A DNA stretch of 62,260 nucleotides from a virus: IMG/VR virus record IMGVR_UViG_3300038429_000202, positions 1-62,260 of that record. The stretch is one strand, 5' to 3'. A program made the position numbers and the translations under genes. A model generated the notes under the pieces. That model saw only the letters and a program-made list of their open reading frames with translations. It had not been told where the DNA came from and searched no databases. Every line of letters begins with the position of its first letter. Position 1 is the first letter of the stretch. Shown one piece after another: positions 8,122 through 16,546 of this stretch.

Positions 8122-8337
8122 ATGGGAATTAGCCCGACACAGTCACAACGCCCGTGGTTCACCGCCAAGGAAGCGGCCGACTACATCGGCGTTACCCCGA
8201 CGACGCTCTACTCCTACATCAAGATGCGAAAAAATCGCCCGCCGGTGTTTCGACTGGCAGGCAAACCAAAAGGCGTGTGGAGATTCCCGCGCGAGGAATT
8301 CATAGCGTGGGCCAACGGCTCGCAGAAACAAGGGTGA
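8122..8337 (+). CDS. Excisionase/MerR-like HTH DNA-binding protein
   Basis: 71 residues. FTAKEAADYIGVTPTTLYSY (residues 13-32) is a winged-helix/HTH of the excisionase-MerR type, followed by the wing (VWRFPREEFIAWAN) typical of the helix_turn_helix family 17. It is transcribed rightwards inside the leftward head operon, with its own candidate promoter and a palindrome abutting the ATG. No Shine-Dalgarno sequence is visible. Possible roles are a late-gene regulator, an excisionase partner of the serine recombinase, or autorepression. Confidence 0.75.
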   Translation: MGISPTQSQRPWFTAKEAADYIGVTPTTLYSYIKMRKNRPPVFRLAGKPKGVWRFPREEFIAWANGSQKQG

Positions 8338-8340
8338 TCG

Positions 8341-8694
8341 ATGTACAGCCTTTCAATCCACTTCGGACCGAACGCGATGGTGTGGGCGCTACTTTTCAAG
8401 GAAGAGGAAAAAGCCGAAAAAATTTTCGGTGCTTACGTGGATTTTAAAGCGACTAGTGCGGTCGATGGAATTTTTCTCGGTGCCGACGACTTCGGACAAA
8501 CCTTCGCTATCCCATTTTCTGAAATTAGTGGCATTATGGTCGAAGACCTCGACCTCGTCGAGGAAGCCCGCATCCTGCGCAGCCTCGCCAACGCGCGAGG
8601 GGAAGTGAAGGCGCGAACGCGAGCGATGTCCGACCCGGTACTTCGAGGCGCGCAGCAAGGGCCCGGGGTTATCACGCCGAACTTCCGTCAGTGA
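8341..8694 (+). CDS. Conserved-looking protein paired with the HTH gene, unknown
   Basis: 117 residues, starting 3 bases after the HTH stop and therefore probably co-transcribed. The N-terminal half is beta-rich (YSLSIHFGPNAMVWALLF) and the C-terminal half helical and charged (VEEARILRSLANARGEVKAR). It ends in a 7-base tail-to-tail overlap with the portal gene. No family was recognised. The product may be the effector controlled by, or cooperating with, the upstream HTH protein. Confidence 0.6.
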   Translation: MYSLSIHFGPNAMVWALLFKEEEKAEKIFGAYVDFKATSAVDGIFLGADDFGQTFAIPFSEISGIMVEDLDLVEEARILRSLANARGEVKARTRAMSDPVLRGAQQGPGVITPNFRQ

Positions 8695-10415
8695 CGCCCG
8701 CCAGCGTGCCCGAGCATCTTCTCGATCGCCTTGTCCTTGCCTTCCGGCGATAGCTGCCCAAGCAGTTTCTCCTGCATCTGCTGACCAGCGGCCTTGCGCT
8801 GCTTGAGCGAAGCCTTGGCGGTCTCCTTATCGGGCACCGCGGTGTGATCGATGATGAACTCGCCGTCGACATCGCCGACCTTGCGCAGCGCGAACAGCAG
8901 TTGTGTTGCCTCGTCCGCGAAAATCGGGCTCGACGAATGACTGTCAACCGTGACGCGCCAATCCTCGGGCAAATCACTCAACATGAACGACGTATCTTCC
9001 ATCTTCTCCGGGTCGGTCCAGTATTTCCGATCTTCCTTGGCTTCCATCATCGTCATGGTGAGATCAGCGCATGCCGCCAGTTGCTGCTCGGTCAACAGCG
9101 CGCGATCGCGCAGCGTCGGCGAGGCCGTCTTCATCAGCGTTTCCGCATGAGCACCGGCGCGCACGCCGGACTCACCCTTGCCCTGCATGATATCGGGGAA
9201 TGAACCAAGCGTATTGATCTGCTCCTGTACGTATTTGATGATCGGCAACAACTCGGACGGAAATTTCGGCGTCAGATCCTCGACCTTCGAATTCGGCCCG
9301 CCGTTCCAGTACCCGGCCAGGCGAAACTGGGCGTAGGCTTCGTCCGTCATGGTGTTGTCGCCGGAGAACGACAGGATCTTGTCGATCTGCAACCCGATCA
9401 GCCGCTTCAGGTCGTCGCACAGCGCCGACAGGAAGCCCTGCGGCTCGATCAGATCGATCAACTCGCTACGTCCCCAGAACCAGTTCACCATCGGGTTAGG
9501 CTGGATCAACCGATACGGCTGTACGCGCTCGATCCCCATCAGGTTCGATAGTTTGAACCGCGTGACCAGGATATCGGGCTCGACGATCTGAATGGTCTGA
9601 TAATCCTCCTCGCCCTTCACCCACAACTCGTGAAACTTCACTGTCGGGGCGCCGTCGGTCGGACTGATGGTCGGATAATTCGGATCGTTACCGAGCTGGA
9701 CGATGCCGCCCGGCAGCGGACGCGTCGCCGCATTGACGCCGGTGTTGAGCTGCGAGGTCGATAGCACCTGATGGAAAAAGCTGTCCGGCCCAGAGCCGAT
9801 CGATTGACCCATCTGGCCGTGCACCATGATGCGATCGAGCAACTTGTTCGCGTCAGGGAAGCGCCAGATGCGCTGCCATACCTCGGGGCGGGTCAGGTAC
9901 GACGTCTCGCACATCGCTTCCTGATTATCGATGTCGCTCTCGCTCTCGCGATAGACGCCGAAATTCCACGGCATCACCAGTTTCTTCTCGTAATAAATCC
10001 GCTCCTTGCCGAGGGGACCTTCCGACTTCGGCCACTGCTTCAAGATCGCACAGCCGTACTTCAGACCTTCCTTGACGCCTTGGCCGAACAGCGTGCCGCA
10101 GCCGGACCGCTCCCAGTGCCGGGTCAGATGCTTGGCGGCGACCTGCCCGCGCTTGATGACGTCGGGCTTGTAATCGTTGTCGAAGTCGCAGGCGAATTTC
10201 AGTTCGATCGGCGAGAACAAATGCGACTGGGTGCGTTCGAGATGCGCGTTCATCATGTTGATGAGCGCCTTGTTGCCGTCGGGACGTCCGGTCTCGGCAA
10301 TCTGATTCAGCAAACGATAGTAAGCTGCCCGGTTGCCCTGGCTGATCCGGCAGGTCTCGATCAATTCCGTTGCCGCCGGGATCAGTTCCTTCTCGGCTGT
10401 CGGGAGAGGGATCAT
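8688..10415 (-). CDS. Portal protein
   Basis: 575 residues, ATGA-coupled to the upstream gene. The layout is that of a podoviral portal: an N-terminal helical region (ISQGNRAAYYRLLNQI), the long LKYGCAILKQWPKSEG-type core strand and helix, LVMPWNFGVYRESES, and a C-terminal helical region around TLMKTASPTLRDRALL followed by a charged tail (LSPEGKDKAIEKMLGH). A 12-subunit ring at the capsid vertex that docks the terminase and adaptors is the known role of the family. Terminase lies three small genes upstream. Confidence 0.8.
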   Translation of the reverse strand: MIPLPTAEKELIPAATELIETCRISQGNRAAYYRLLNQIAETGRPDGNKALINMMNAHLERTQSHLFSPIELKFACDFDNDYKPDVIKRGQVAAKHLTRHWERSGCGTLFGQGVKEGLKYGCAILKQWPKSEGPLGKERIYYEKKLVMPWNFGVYRESESDIDNQEAMCETSYLTRPEVWQRIWRFPDANKLLDRIMVHGQMGQSIGSGPDSFFHQVLSTSQLNTGVNAATRPLPGGIVQLGNDPNYPTISPTDGAPTVKFHELWVKGEEDYQTIQIVEPDILVTRFKLSNLMGIERVQPYRLIQPNPMVNWFWGRSELIDLIEPQGFLSALCDDLKRLIGLQIDKILSFSGDNTMTDEAYAQFRLAGYWNGGPNSKVEDLTPKFPSELLPIIKYVQEQINTLGSFPDIMQGKGESGVRAGAHAETLMKTASPTLRDRALLTEQQLAACADLTMTMMEAKEDRKYWTDPEKMEDTSFMLSDLPEDWRVTVDSHSSSPIFADEATQLLFALRKVGDVDGEFIIDHTAVPDKETAKASLKQRKAAGQQMQEKLLGQLSPEGKDKAIEKMLGHAGGRH

Positions 10416-10630
10416 GCTGCTTCCTTAACCCATTGCGCCCAGCCTCCGAGCAATAGTAATCCTCTGTATTCGGCCTCTACTACACAATAGCGCCACGTCC
10501 TTAGCCACGGCAAAAAATCAACCAGCAGATCAGGATGATCCCCGGGATAATGCCTAATTATATAACTGAGCAGCAGATCATTCTGCACTTCGGCAATGGG
10601 AGACCCGAAAATTGTTGCGTACTCACTCAT
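10412..10630 (-). CDS. Small protein between terminase and portal, unknown
   Basis: 72 residues, rich in aromatic and aliphatic residues (LLLSYIIRHYPGDHPDLLV, LLLLGGWAQWV), coupled by 4-base overlaps on both sides. No clear membrane segment or family. Tight coupling suggests that it acts with the terminase-portal module. Confidence 0.6.
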   Translation of the reverse strand: MSEYATIFGSPIAEVQNDLLLSYIIRHYPGDHPDLLVDFLPWLRTWRYCVVEAEYRGLLLLGGWAQWVKEAA

Positions 10631-11166
10631 ACAGGCGACCTGTAATTCGGGTTGTTGGTGATCTCAAGCGGCAGCGGAGCACTCCCGATTGGAGCCAGGG
10701 CCGCTTGTACCCGATTGCGCGAGCGCAGGCCAGCATGTGGGGCCACACCGGTGTGGGCCTGTGTCGCGAAATTCTGGGCCTCGGCCACACCAAAGCCGGT
10801 CGGCATGCCTCGCGCCTGCATCTCGGCCATCCGCTGGGTCACGGGGTTGTTGACTTCTACCGCGGAGAACTCGGCGTCCTTGCGATCGTTGAGGTTGGTG
10901 ATCTTGAGATTTGACATCTCAGATACCGGGACACCGGCCATCGCGGCGCCGAGTTCAGCCCGCTTCTCCGAGCCGTCCATGATGTCGCGCGCCACCTTGT
11001 CGTTGTTTTTCGACTTCTGCGACAGGAAGGCGGGCATCACGACGACGTTGTCGGGCACCCGGTTGTTGATGTCGGCGCTGCAAAGCGGGCAGAAATCCGG
11101 CCAGCCCTGCGTGACGTCGTATTTGAACTTTTTCTCGCAGGCGGGACACTTCAAAACTACTGCCAT
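10627..11166 (-). CDS. Zinc-ribbon protein in packaging module, unknown
   Basis: 179 residues. An N-terminal zinc ribbon CPAC (8-11) and CPLC (26-29) is followed by a polar, probably extended region with Met/Gln/Asn-rich stretches. Start and stop overlap the neighbours by 1 and 4 bases. Placed between the terminase and portal genes; could be a packaging accessory or minor head protein. No family was recognised. Confidence 0.6.
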   Translation of the reverse strand: MAVVLKCPACEKKFKYDVTQGWPDFCPLCSADINNRVPDNVVVMPAFLSQKSKNNDKVARDIMDGSEKRAELGAAMAGVPVSEMSNLKITNLNDRKDAEFSAVEVNNPVTQRMAEMQARGMPTGFGVAEAQNFATQAHTGVAPHAGLRSRNRVQAALAPIGSAPLPLEITNNPNYRSPV

Positions 11167-11288
11167 TAGTGATTAAATCCTTGTGCAAACGCCCACAATA
11201 GGAACACTAAAAAGGCAAGCACTACTCCCATCCCGCCTACAATCAAGACGAATTTCACAACGTCAAGTACCGTAATTGCATGCTCCAT
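11166..11288 (-). CDS. 40-residue single-span membrane peptide
   Basis: MEHAITVLDVVKFVLIVGG begins a product with one strongly hydrophobic segment (about residues 8-34) and a short polar tail. It starts 2 bases after the terminase stop, and its own TAA overlaps the next ATG (TAATG), so it is translationally embedded. Function unknown. Confidence 0.55.
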   Translation of the reverse strand: MEHAITVLDVVKFVLIVGGMGVVLAFLVFLLWAFAQGFNH

Positions 11289-11290
11289 AG

Positions 11291-14281
11291 TTATCTCCCA
11301 TACCGCCAAGTATTCTTCATCGCCAGTCGCTGCTGCGCGATCCGGCTCTGCTGCTTCTGGCCCATGAACGCCGACATCATGTTCTGATTGAACATCTGGG
11401 TCTGGTCAACCACGCTCCGCATCTTTTTAACCTTCTCAGCCTCGCGCGATCGCTTCTGAACGATCAATTGCCGCCGCATCTTGATCTCCCAGTTATGCGC
11501 CGTCAAAGCCGCTGCCAGCGTGCGGTCATCCTTGCCGGCATCGCCGGTGCCGTTGGCCTTGATGGTGTCGCCGTCACGCGCCACTCGCTGCATTTCCCGG
11601 ATCAACTCCTGCGACCGAATCCGCAGCTGGCCGTTGCCGACCAGCGAGCGCAACTGCTCGAGGATCATGATCTTGTTCTGCTGCTGGGTGTTGTGGGTCG
11701 GAATCATGCCCGAGCCTGCCAGGAACAGTCGGGAAGGGCTATCAACACTGAGGCACTTCACCGGAACCGAACCTATTGACTCTACCGAAACGATTCGATG
11801 GCGCTTTGACACACTCAGCCGCGGTTTCCATTCGCCTTTGCGTCCCTTCGTTTTTACCGTTGCCTGTTGGCGAGCAGCCTTTCTGCTTAGCCTGAAAACA
11901 AGCATGTCGGGGTACCCGGTAAACCAAAACTGATACGCGGGCTTGCATTCAGATTTCTTCCCGCGATAGCTCAATTCAAGATTTCTTACTACAAACTTCG
12001 CCTTGATGCCGAGAGATCTCAAAAGTTCTTTGAACCCTTTGGCGAGATCAGGCCGCGTCGTCGTAAATCCGCACTGGCGACTAATATCGATCGACCCGTC
12101 CGTATCCATTAAACCTTGCAGCAGCGCCAATCGCTGCTCTTTCGAGGCTCGCAAATACGCTTCTGGAATGTGCTTGTTATCGATCAACCCGCTTGATTTT
12201 AACCTGTGTGAAAAATCCGATATTGCACGACTGCATACGGTTCGGGGAGGCGACCCGCGCTTCAGCGTTCCCAGCTGATATCCTGCCATTTCGATGTGGT
12301 AAGAGATTTCAAGTAGATCGGCTTCATTGCCAAAAATATAAGGTCGCTTGCTATCCCCATCGCCGAGCCACGCCCCTAACACGTAGGGGTCAATCGGAAG
12401 CGACTTCGCAGGTAATTCAAGTGGCTCGGCAACCGCGATCGAATAAGGCTCCCAGCGACGAGGTGACTGAAAACCGTTCATCAAGTCGACTGTTTTTACT
12501 AGCGCTCCGTTGTTTACGGGCCAAAGATGCTGATCGTCAGCGACGATCGTTGACCCGTCCTCGAAAGTTATTTCGAAGCATTCGTGGTTTTTCATAACGG
12601 GCGAGCAACCCGTGACGCGGCATACTTGCCCTCGGTCGTCAAAAATTTTGTCTCCTACTTTTAGTGCTCCCATTGTAGTCCACCCCGAAGGAGTGGGAAT
12701 GATTTCGTCGGTAAACAGGCATTTCCAGTGCCATGCGCCACCGCCTCCCATCGAATCGGCGCGGGTGTAGATGTACTGCTTGACGTTCTGAAAGATGTTG
12801 CGAATGCCCTGCTCGGCCAGCGGCGCGTAGGAATTCTCGATCTGGAATTTCAGGCCCTGCAACTCGGTCAGCACCGCGCCGCCGGGGCCATTCAATTCGA
12901 GAATATACTTGATCTCGGTCAACGGCTCGGAGCCGTACCAGCCCATCACGGCGGCGATCACCCACGCAAAGTGCTTGGTTGAGATCAGCGGGTAGGCGTA
13001 CTCGGCGACCTGGTCGACGCCATCGGAGTAGCAACGAAAAACCTGGAAGCTCGATCGATCGTTGTTCTCGTTCTCACCAAAGGCCGGATCAATGCCGATC
13101 GAATACACTGCCTCGCGTTGCGGCGGCTCCCACACTTTCAGTTCTATGTTCCGCGATGTCTCCGCCGGATAAACCTTAAGATCGCAGAATTCAGTGCCGG
13201 GCAAAAACATGTAGGATTTGTATTTGTTGGAAACATGCTTATCCGACTGGTCCTTAAGGCTCTCACCAGAGAAAAATACACTGCCCGTAATCTGGAATGC
13301 CTCGTCCTCGTCCCACGGATCTTCCTGTTTCTGGAACTGGTTTGCCTCGAAACCAGCGTCAGTATCACCAGTATCGCGAGAAGCCGGATCGACCAGTCGA
13401 CGATACCAGGCAAGCTGTTCCTGCGAAATGGCAAAGTCGTAAAGCTCCTTGACCTTATCGATTTTCTTCTGCTCGTCGACAGTCGGCAGCTGCGTACCGT
13501 AAAACTCCCAGTCCTTGCTGTCACGCTCGATGCGCTGGCCGTCGTGGCTCCACCAGCCGATAAAAATTGTAACGCAATGATGCTCGTCAGCACGCGCCTC
13601 GTGCCACATGTCCATCCAAGCGTTAGGGCCTCTGGCTGTACTTTCCCAAATATACAACCTATCGGGGTGACTGTCCGAAAGCGATCTCCGATACGATACA
13701 AGTCCTTCGTCGTTTTCCCAGCTACAAATTTCGGACCCATGACTAAGGGTCAAACCCGCTGAACGTCCTAGCGTGCCCGACGTCTTGGTTTTTTTCACAC
13801 CCGCTGACTTGAACAAAATTTTAGAATTATTAACGAGCATGAGCCCGTCGCGGTTATCTTTTTTGATGCCTGGAAATTTTAAGCGTTCGGGAAGATCGCC
13901 GATCATTGTGACGAGTTCGTCGCGAGCAAGATTCTTGTTTTCATTTGAATCGAAAACAAGCGCGCCGGATAAACCGCGGTGAATGCCTAGATAAAACGCG
14001 GACATCGCCCTAGCGATAGTCGTGATTCCTAACTGGCGGCTCTTCAAAACGTAAACGTCGTGCTTATCTTCTTCCAAGCCGTCCATGACTTTTGTGATGA
14101 AGTGGCGCTGGCTGTAATACAGATTTTCACCAAGACTAACAAACCCCTTGTTTTTAGAATTGATTCTCGCCTGCTTCAAAAAAGCGTAAAAAGCTGATTC
14201 GAACGCTTCGCGCTTCTCTCTGCTCCAGCCAGCCATCAGCGAAGCCTCTGCAAAGGGTCTTGGCCTTTTCGCAAACGACAT
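11291..14281 (-). CDS. terL: Terminase large subunit interrupted by an intein
   Basis: 996 codons: N-extein 520, intein 344, C-extein 132, so the spliced ATPase-nuclease would be 652 residues. The ATPase has a terminase-type Walker A (KSRQLGIT, 80-87), a likely Walker B at LSHGSE (179-184) and the coupling motif WESTA (212-216). The RNase H-like nuclease carries SIGIDPAFGEN near residue 400, a later ILELNGPG, and its last acidic motif (KDDRTLAAALTAH) in the C-extein. The intein therefore separates the nuclease catalytic residues, and activity needs splicing. The gene 3' of it encodes a small membrane peptide; the 5' end overlaps an HNH gene by 46 bases. Confidence 0.9.
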   Translation of the reverse strand: MSFAKRPRPFAEASLMAGWSREKREAFESAFYAFLKQARINSKNKGFVSLGENLYYSQRHFITKVMDGLEEDKHDVYVLKSRQLGITTIARAMSAFYLGIHRGLSGALVFDSNENKNLARDELVTMIGDLPERLKFPGIKKDNRDGLMLVNNSKILFKSAGVKKTKTSGTLGRSAGLTLSHGSEICSWENDEGLVSYRRSLSDSHPDRLYIWESTARGPNAWMDMWHEARADEHHCVTIFIGWWSHDGQRIERDSKDWEFYGTQLPTVDEQKKIDKVKELYDFAISQEQLAWYRRLVDPASRDTGDTDAGFEANQFQKQEDPWDEDEAFQITGSVFFSGESLKDQSDKHVSNKYKSYMFLPGTEFCDLKVYPAETSRNIELKVWEPPQREAVYSIGIDPAFGENENNDRSSFQVFRCYSDGVDQVAEYAYPLISTKHFAWVIAAVMGWYGSEPLTEIKYILELNGPGGAVLTELQGLKFQIENSYAPLAEQGIRNIFQNVKQYIYTRADSMGGGGAWHWKCLFTDEIIPTPSGWTTMGALKVGDKIFDDRGQVCRVTGCSPVMKNHECFEITFEDGSTIVADDQHLWPVNNGALVKTVDLMNGFQSPRRWEPYSIAVAEPLELPAKSLPIDPYVLGAWLGDGDSKRPYIFGNEADLLEISYHIEMAGYQLGTLKRGSPPRTVCSRAISDFSHRLKSSGLIDNKHIPEAYLRASKEQRLALLQGLMDTDGSIDISRQCGFTTTRPDLAKGFKELLRSLGIKAKFVVRNLELSYRGKKSECKPAYQFWFTGYPDMLVFRLSRKAARQQATVKTKGRKGEWKPRLSVSKRHRIVSVESIGSVPVKCLSVDSPSRLFLAGSGMIPTHNTQQQNKIMILEQLRSLVGNGQLRIRSQELIREMQRVARDGDTIKANGTGDAGKDDRTLAAALTAHNWEIKMRRQLIVQKRSREAEKVKKMRSVVDQTQMFNQNMMSAFMGQKQQSRIAQQRLAMKNTWRYGR
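11690..12721 (-). mobile_element. Intein with LAGLIDADG endonuclease inside terL
   Basis: 344 in-frame residues start with Cys (CLFTDEIIPTPSGW, block A) and end with GMIPTHN followed by a Thr +1 residue, the expected splice chemistry. Block B is seen in STIVADDQHLW. Two dodecapeptides, VLGAWLGDGD and LLQGLMDTDG, mark a LAGLIDADG homing endonuclease with both catalytic Asp residues retained. Block F is CLSVDSPSRLFLAGSGM. Insertion is between Lys-520 of the extein and a TQQQNK segment, corresponding to a conserved nuclease-domain turn of TerL. All residues look intact, so both splicing and homing may be active. Confidence 0.92.
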
Positions 14282-14865
14282 CTAGCTGAGTAGTAATTGA
14301 CGCCTGCCTCTTCGCAGGCATCTTTTAGCGAAACCGTTTTGCCTTCGAGCACTATCCGCAGCGTGTTTCGTTTATTGCGGCTCTGCATTTTCTTAGATGC
14401 CCACACACAATTGTCCGGCTCGTAGTTGCCGTTCACATCTTCCCGCTCGATAGAATGCTTTGAAGACGGACGCTCCCCCATATCCGCTAGGAAGTTGGAA
14501 AACCCCGCTTCGCCAAGCCATCGGGCGCAAACAGTGATTCCTCGGCCTCCGTAGTATGGCCACGTTTTTTCATTCGCGTTGAAGCACCGAGTTTTTATGC
14601 CTGTCCAAACGCGACGTTCGGGGGTGTTATATTTTCCATGCGTGATATTTGATTTTAGAAGCGCAGGAGCGATCGCACATCCGCATGATCTAGACTTGCC
14701 GGACTTCAAATTGTAGCCGTAAGCGACGGAAGTTTTCCCGCATTCGCATTGACACCGCCAAAGCGAATCGCCGCTAGTCCCCTTCGAGCGCCTGCCGACG
14801 AACTCCTCGACAGTCAGCTTTCCGAAAACTTTTCCGGCCAAATCCACGCGAGGATATCTTGTCAT
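14236..14865 (-). CDS. Phage HNH endonuclease (zinc-ribbon, homing type)
   Basis: 209 residues. The N-terminus (DLAGKVFGKLTVEEFVGRR) and a WRCQCECG...SCGC zinc ribbon (residues 37-62) precede YYGGRGITVC, then SIEREDVNGNYEPDNCVWAS and a Q-x-x-N segment, the usual layout of free-standing phage HNH genes. A C-terminal HTH-like part (SLKDACEEAGVNYYSARCRL) resembles NUMOD DNA-recognition repeats. It overlaps the start of terL by 46 bases and has no visible ribosome-binding site, consistent with insertion beside a conserved gene. Confidence 0.8.
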   Translation of the reverse strand: MTRYPRVDLAGKVFGKLTVEEFVGRRSKGTSGDSLWRCQCECGKTSVAYGYNLKSGKSRSCGCAIAPALLKSNITHGKYNTPERRVWTGIKTRCFNANEKTWPYYGGRGITVCARWLGEAGFSNFLADMGERPSSKHSIEREDVNGNYEPDNCVWASKKMQSRNKRNTLRIVLEGKTVSLKDACEEAGVNYYSARCRLRKGQDPLQRLR

Positions 14866-14912
14866 AACAGCACATTACGCCGACGACGTGCTCTGCGCAA
14901 GGCCATCACTTA

Positions 14913-15509
14913 TCATCCCCCTACTGCACTCGCTTGGGCACTTGTCGATGCATTACTAGCCGGCGTACCCCGCCGGCGTACCGCCGTCCGTCCGGCCCAT
15001 CCGCCCAACTGGAAGTGCCCGCTATCGGCCCAGCGCCACTGCGCCCCGCTTATCAGCCCGCAGGAATTCGCCAGCGTGATCTCATTGGAAGGCATCGCCG
15101 GGCGTGTGACGTTCCGTGCCACTTGGTTCACATCAAGTGCCAAACCTGAATAATGTAAGCTGCCGGGAATATGGCCGCCATGCGCAAACCCGCCCAGGAA
15201 CTTAACCGGATATCCTTGTTGCTCCAGTTTGTCGATGATGCACTGGAAGGCCGCGACGGCATGAGCAGCCACATGAGCCACTGCGCCCGATTTTGCACTA
15301 ACCGCTCCAGAGCCGTGCATCGCTCGCAGATCAGGCTGGTGATAGTAGTGTCGGTGGCGGCGATGATGCATGCGACGAACGTGGTGTCTGGCATGATGCA
15401 TGACGTGCTGCCGTTGAACGTGGTGCGCGTGATGCTTGTAGTGCCGATGCCCGGCTTCGGCCGATGAAAAAAGGGCGAAAAAAATCAACACGGAAAACAG
15501 GTACTTCAT
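14913..15509 (-). CDS. Secreted M15-type peptidase with His-rich linker
   Basis: 198 residues. A Sec signal (residues 1-19, ending SSAEA) is followed by a striking linker at 21-57 with 16 His among Arg and Tyr, then a zinc carboxypeptidase-like domain: SLHYSGLALD (H119, D126) and ADSGHFQ (H165), matching the three zinc ligands of the VanY/M15 families. The C-terminal 25 residues are Ser/Ala-rich. Likely cleaves peptidoglycan cross-bridges in the periplasm, together with the GH19 endolysin four genes upstream. The His-rich segment may bind metal. Confidence 0.75.
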   Translation of the reverse strand: MKYLFSVLIFFALFSSAEAGHRHYKHHAHHVQRQHVMHHARHHVRRMHHRRHRHYYHQPDLRAMHGSGAVSAKSGAVAHVAAHAVAAFQCIIDKLEQQGYPVKFLGGFAHGGHIPGSLHYSGLALDVNQVARNVTRPAMPSNEITLANSCGLISGAQWRWADSGHFQLGGWAGRTAVRRRGTPASNASTSAQASAVGG

Positions 15510-15527
15510 GAAGTGATGCTCCCGAAG

Positions 15528-15836
15528 TCAGTGTTTGATGGTGAGAAGGGCTTCGATCCGGTTGGTGGTTGCCTGCACCGCTACCAACTTTTCTTCAAGG
15601 CGCGTCAGCCGCTCGCCTTGCGGCGCGATCAAGGCTACCGTCTTTTCCACGATATCAACGCGGGTATTGAACTGGGAAGCATACCAAACGAGCCCGCCGA
15701 ACTGGGCTATGCCTATGATCAGGCTACCGACCAGCCAAACGACGGGAATGCCCTTGTTAAGGTGCCATTCCCGCTCCAGCTTTGCACTTCCGTTGTCGCT
15801 GAACTCGGTCATTCGACGGCTCGATGCGCGTGCCAT
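15528..15836 (-). CDS. Membrane protein with coiled coil, lysis-cassette
   Basis: About 102 residues from the ATG at 15836; a second ATG at 15812 is possible. One membrane span (GIPVVWLVGSLIIGIAQFGG) is followed by a periplasmic coiled coil (VDIVEKTVALIAPQGERLTR). This topology fits a phage XhlA/Rz-like accessory lysis protein, perhaps the inner-membrane partner of the lipoprotein at 16162-16545. The assignment is by topology and context only. Confidence 0.6.
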   Translation of the reverse strand: MARASSRRMTEFSDNGSAKLEREWHLNKGIPVVWLVGSLIIGIAQFGGLVWYASQFNTRVDIVEKTVALIAPQGERLTRLEEKLVAVQATTNRIEALLTIKH

Positions 15837-15874
15837 TCTCACCTACCCCGGTGAAATCAACCGCTTCGATGCCG

Positions 15875-16165
15875 TCAGGTTCCGGCGTCGGTCGATGCCG
15901 CCGCTGCTTCGAACGCCGCATCAACCTGCTGATCGAGAACTTGCAACTGCGCTAGTTGCGCGGCATTGGTCGCCGGCGTCGCGCTCAGCGCCGCGATGAT
16001 GTTCTTCACCGGTGTGTAGAGCGATGAGATTTCGTCGACGATGAACGGGACGAACTGGGTCAGCGTCTTGATGATCGAGTCGATCAGCGACGCGTTGGCG
16101 CTAGACGTCAGTAGCGGGATTAGGTTGGTGATCAGCCCGAGCAGGGCCTGGATGGCAATCGTCAT
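15875..16165 (-). CDS. Hydrophobic lysis-cassette protein, unknown
   Basis: 96 residues. The N-terminal half is amphipathic and hydrophobic (IQALLGLITNLIPLLTSSAN; FVPFIVDEIS), the C-terminal half Ala/Gln-rich and soluble. Overlaps the lipoprotein gene by 4 bases. It may be membrane-associated and act in lysis timing, but no family was recognised. Confidence 0.5.
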   Translation of the reverse strand: MTIAIQALLGLITNLIPLLTSSANASLIDSIIKTLTQFVPFIVDEISSLYTPVKNIIAALSATPATNAAQLAQLQVLDQQVDAAFEAAAASTDAGT

Positions 16166-16545
16166 TTCGAAACTCCGGGGTTGGTGGGAATCTGTGTCTG
16201 CAATGACGTCACGGTTGCCACTAACGCGTTGTAGATGGCACTTGGCCCGGCAGTGCCGGAAACAATATAAGGCTCAAGCTGATTGCGAGCGATGCGGCCG
16301 GCACGCACCGCCGAAACCACGGCCTGCCGGGTATTCAGCGCGCAGTAGGAAGGTGCCGGACTGGCCTGCTTGCAGTACAGCAGGTATTGCGTGGCGCTGG
16401 CCTCGCCGGCGTCGAAGGCATTGGCCGCCACGATGATCTGAGTCGGAGAGACTGTGGCGCCGGTGACGACGTCCCATGCGGTTTGCAGGGAGGCACAGGC
16501 GCCGAGCGACAAAGCGAGGGGGATAACGAGAAGAAGCTTTTTCAT
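16162..16545 (-). CDS. Small lipoprotein of the lysis region
   Basis: 127 residues from the ATG at 16545, preferred over the upstream start at 16698, which would bury the signal peptide. MKKLLLVIPLALSLGACAS is a lipoprotein signal with the lipobox LGAC, so Cys-17 is the likely lipidation site. The mature part is helical with two more Cys. By position next to endolysin and membrane proteins it could be an outer-membrane spanin-like or superinfection-exclusion lipoprotein; this is inference. Confidence 0.65.
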   Translation of the reverse strand: MKKLLLVIPLALSLGACASLQTAWDVVTGATVSPTQIIVAANAFDAGEASATQYLLYCKQASPAPSYCALNTRQAVVSAVRAGRIARNQLEPYIVSGTAGPSAIYNALVATVTSLQTQIPTNPGVSK

Positions 16546-16546
16546 G

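Noticed and set aside
14236-14865. HNH protein as a packaging co-factor of the terminase
   Set aside because: The zinc-ribbon and NUMOD-like parts match homing endonucleases rather than the short HNH proteins that assist cos cleavage.
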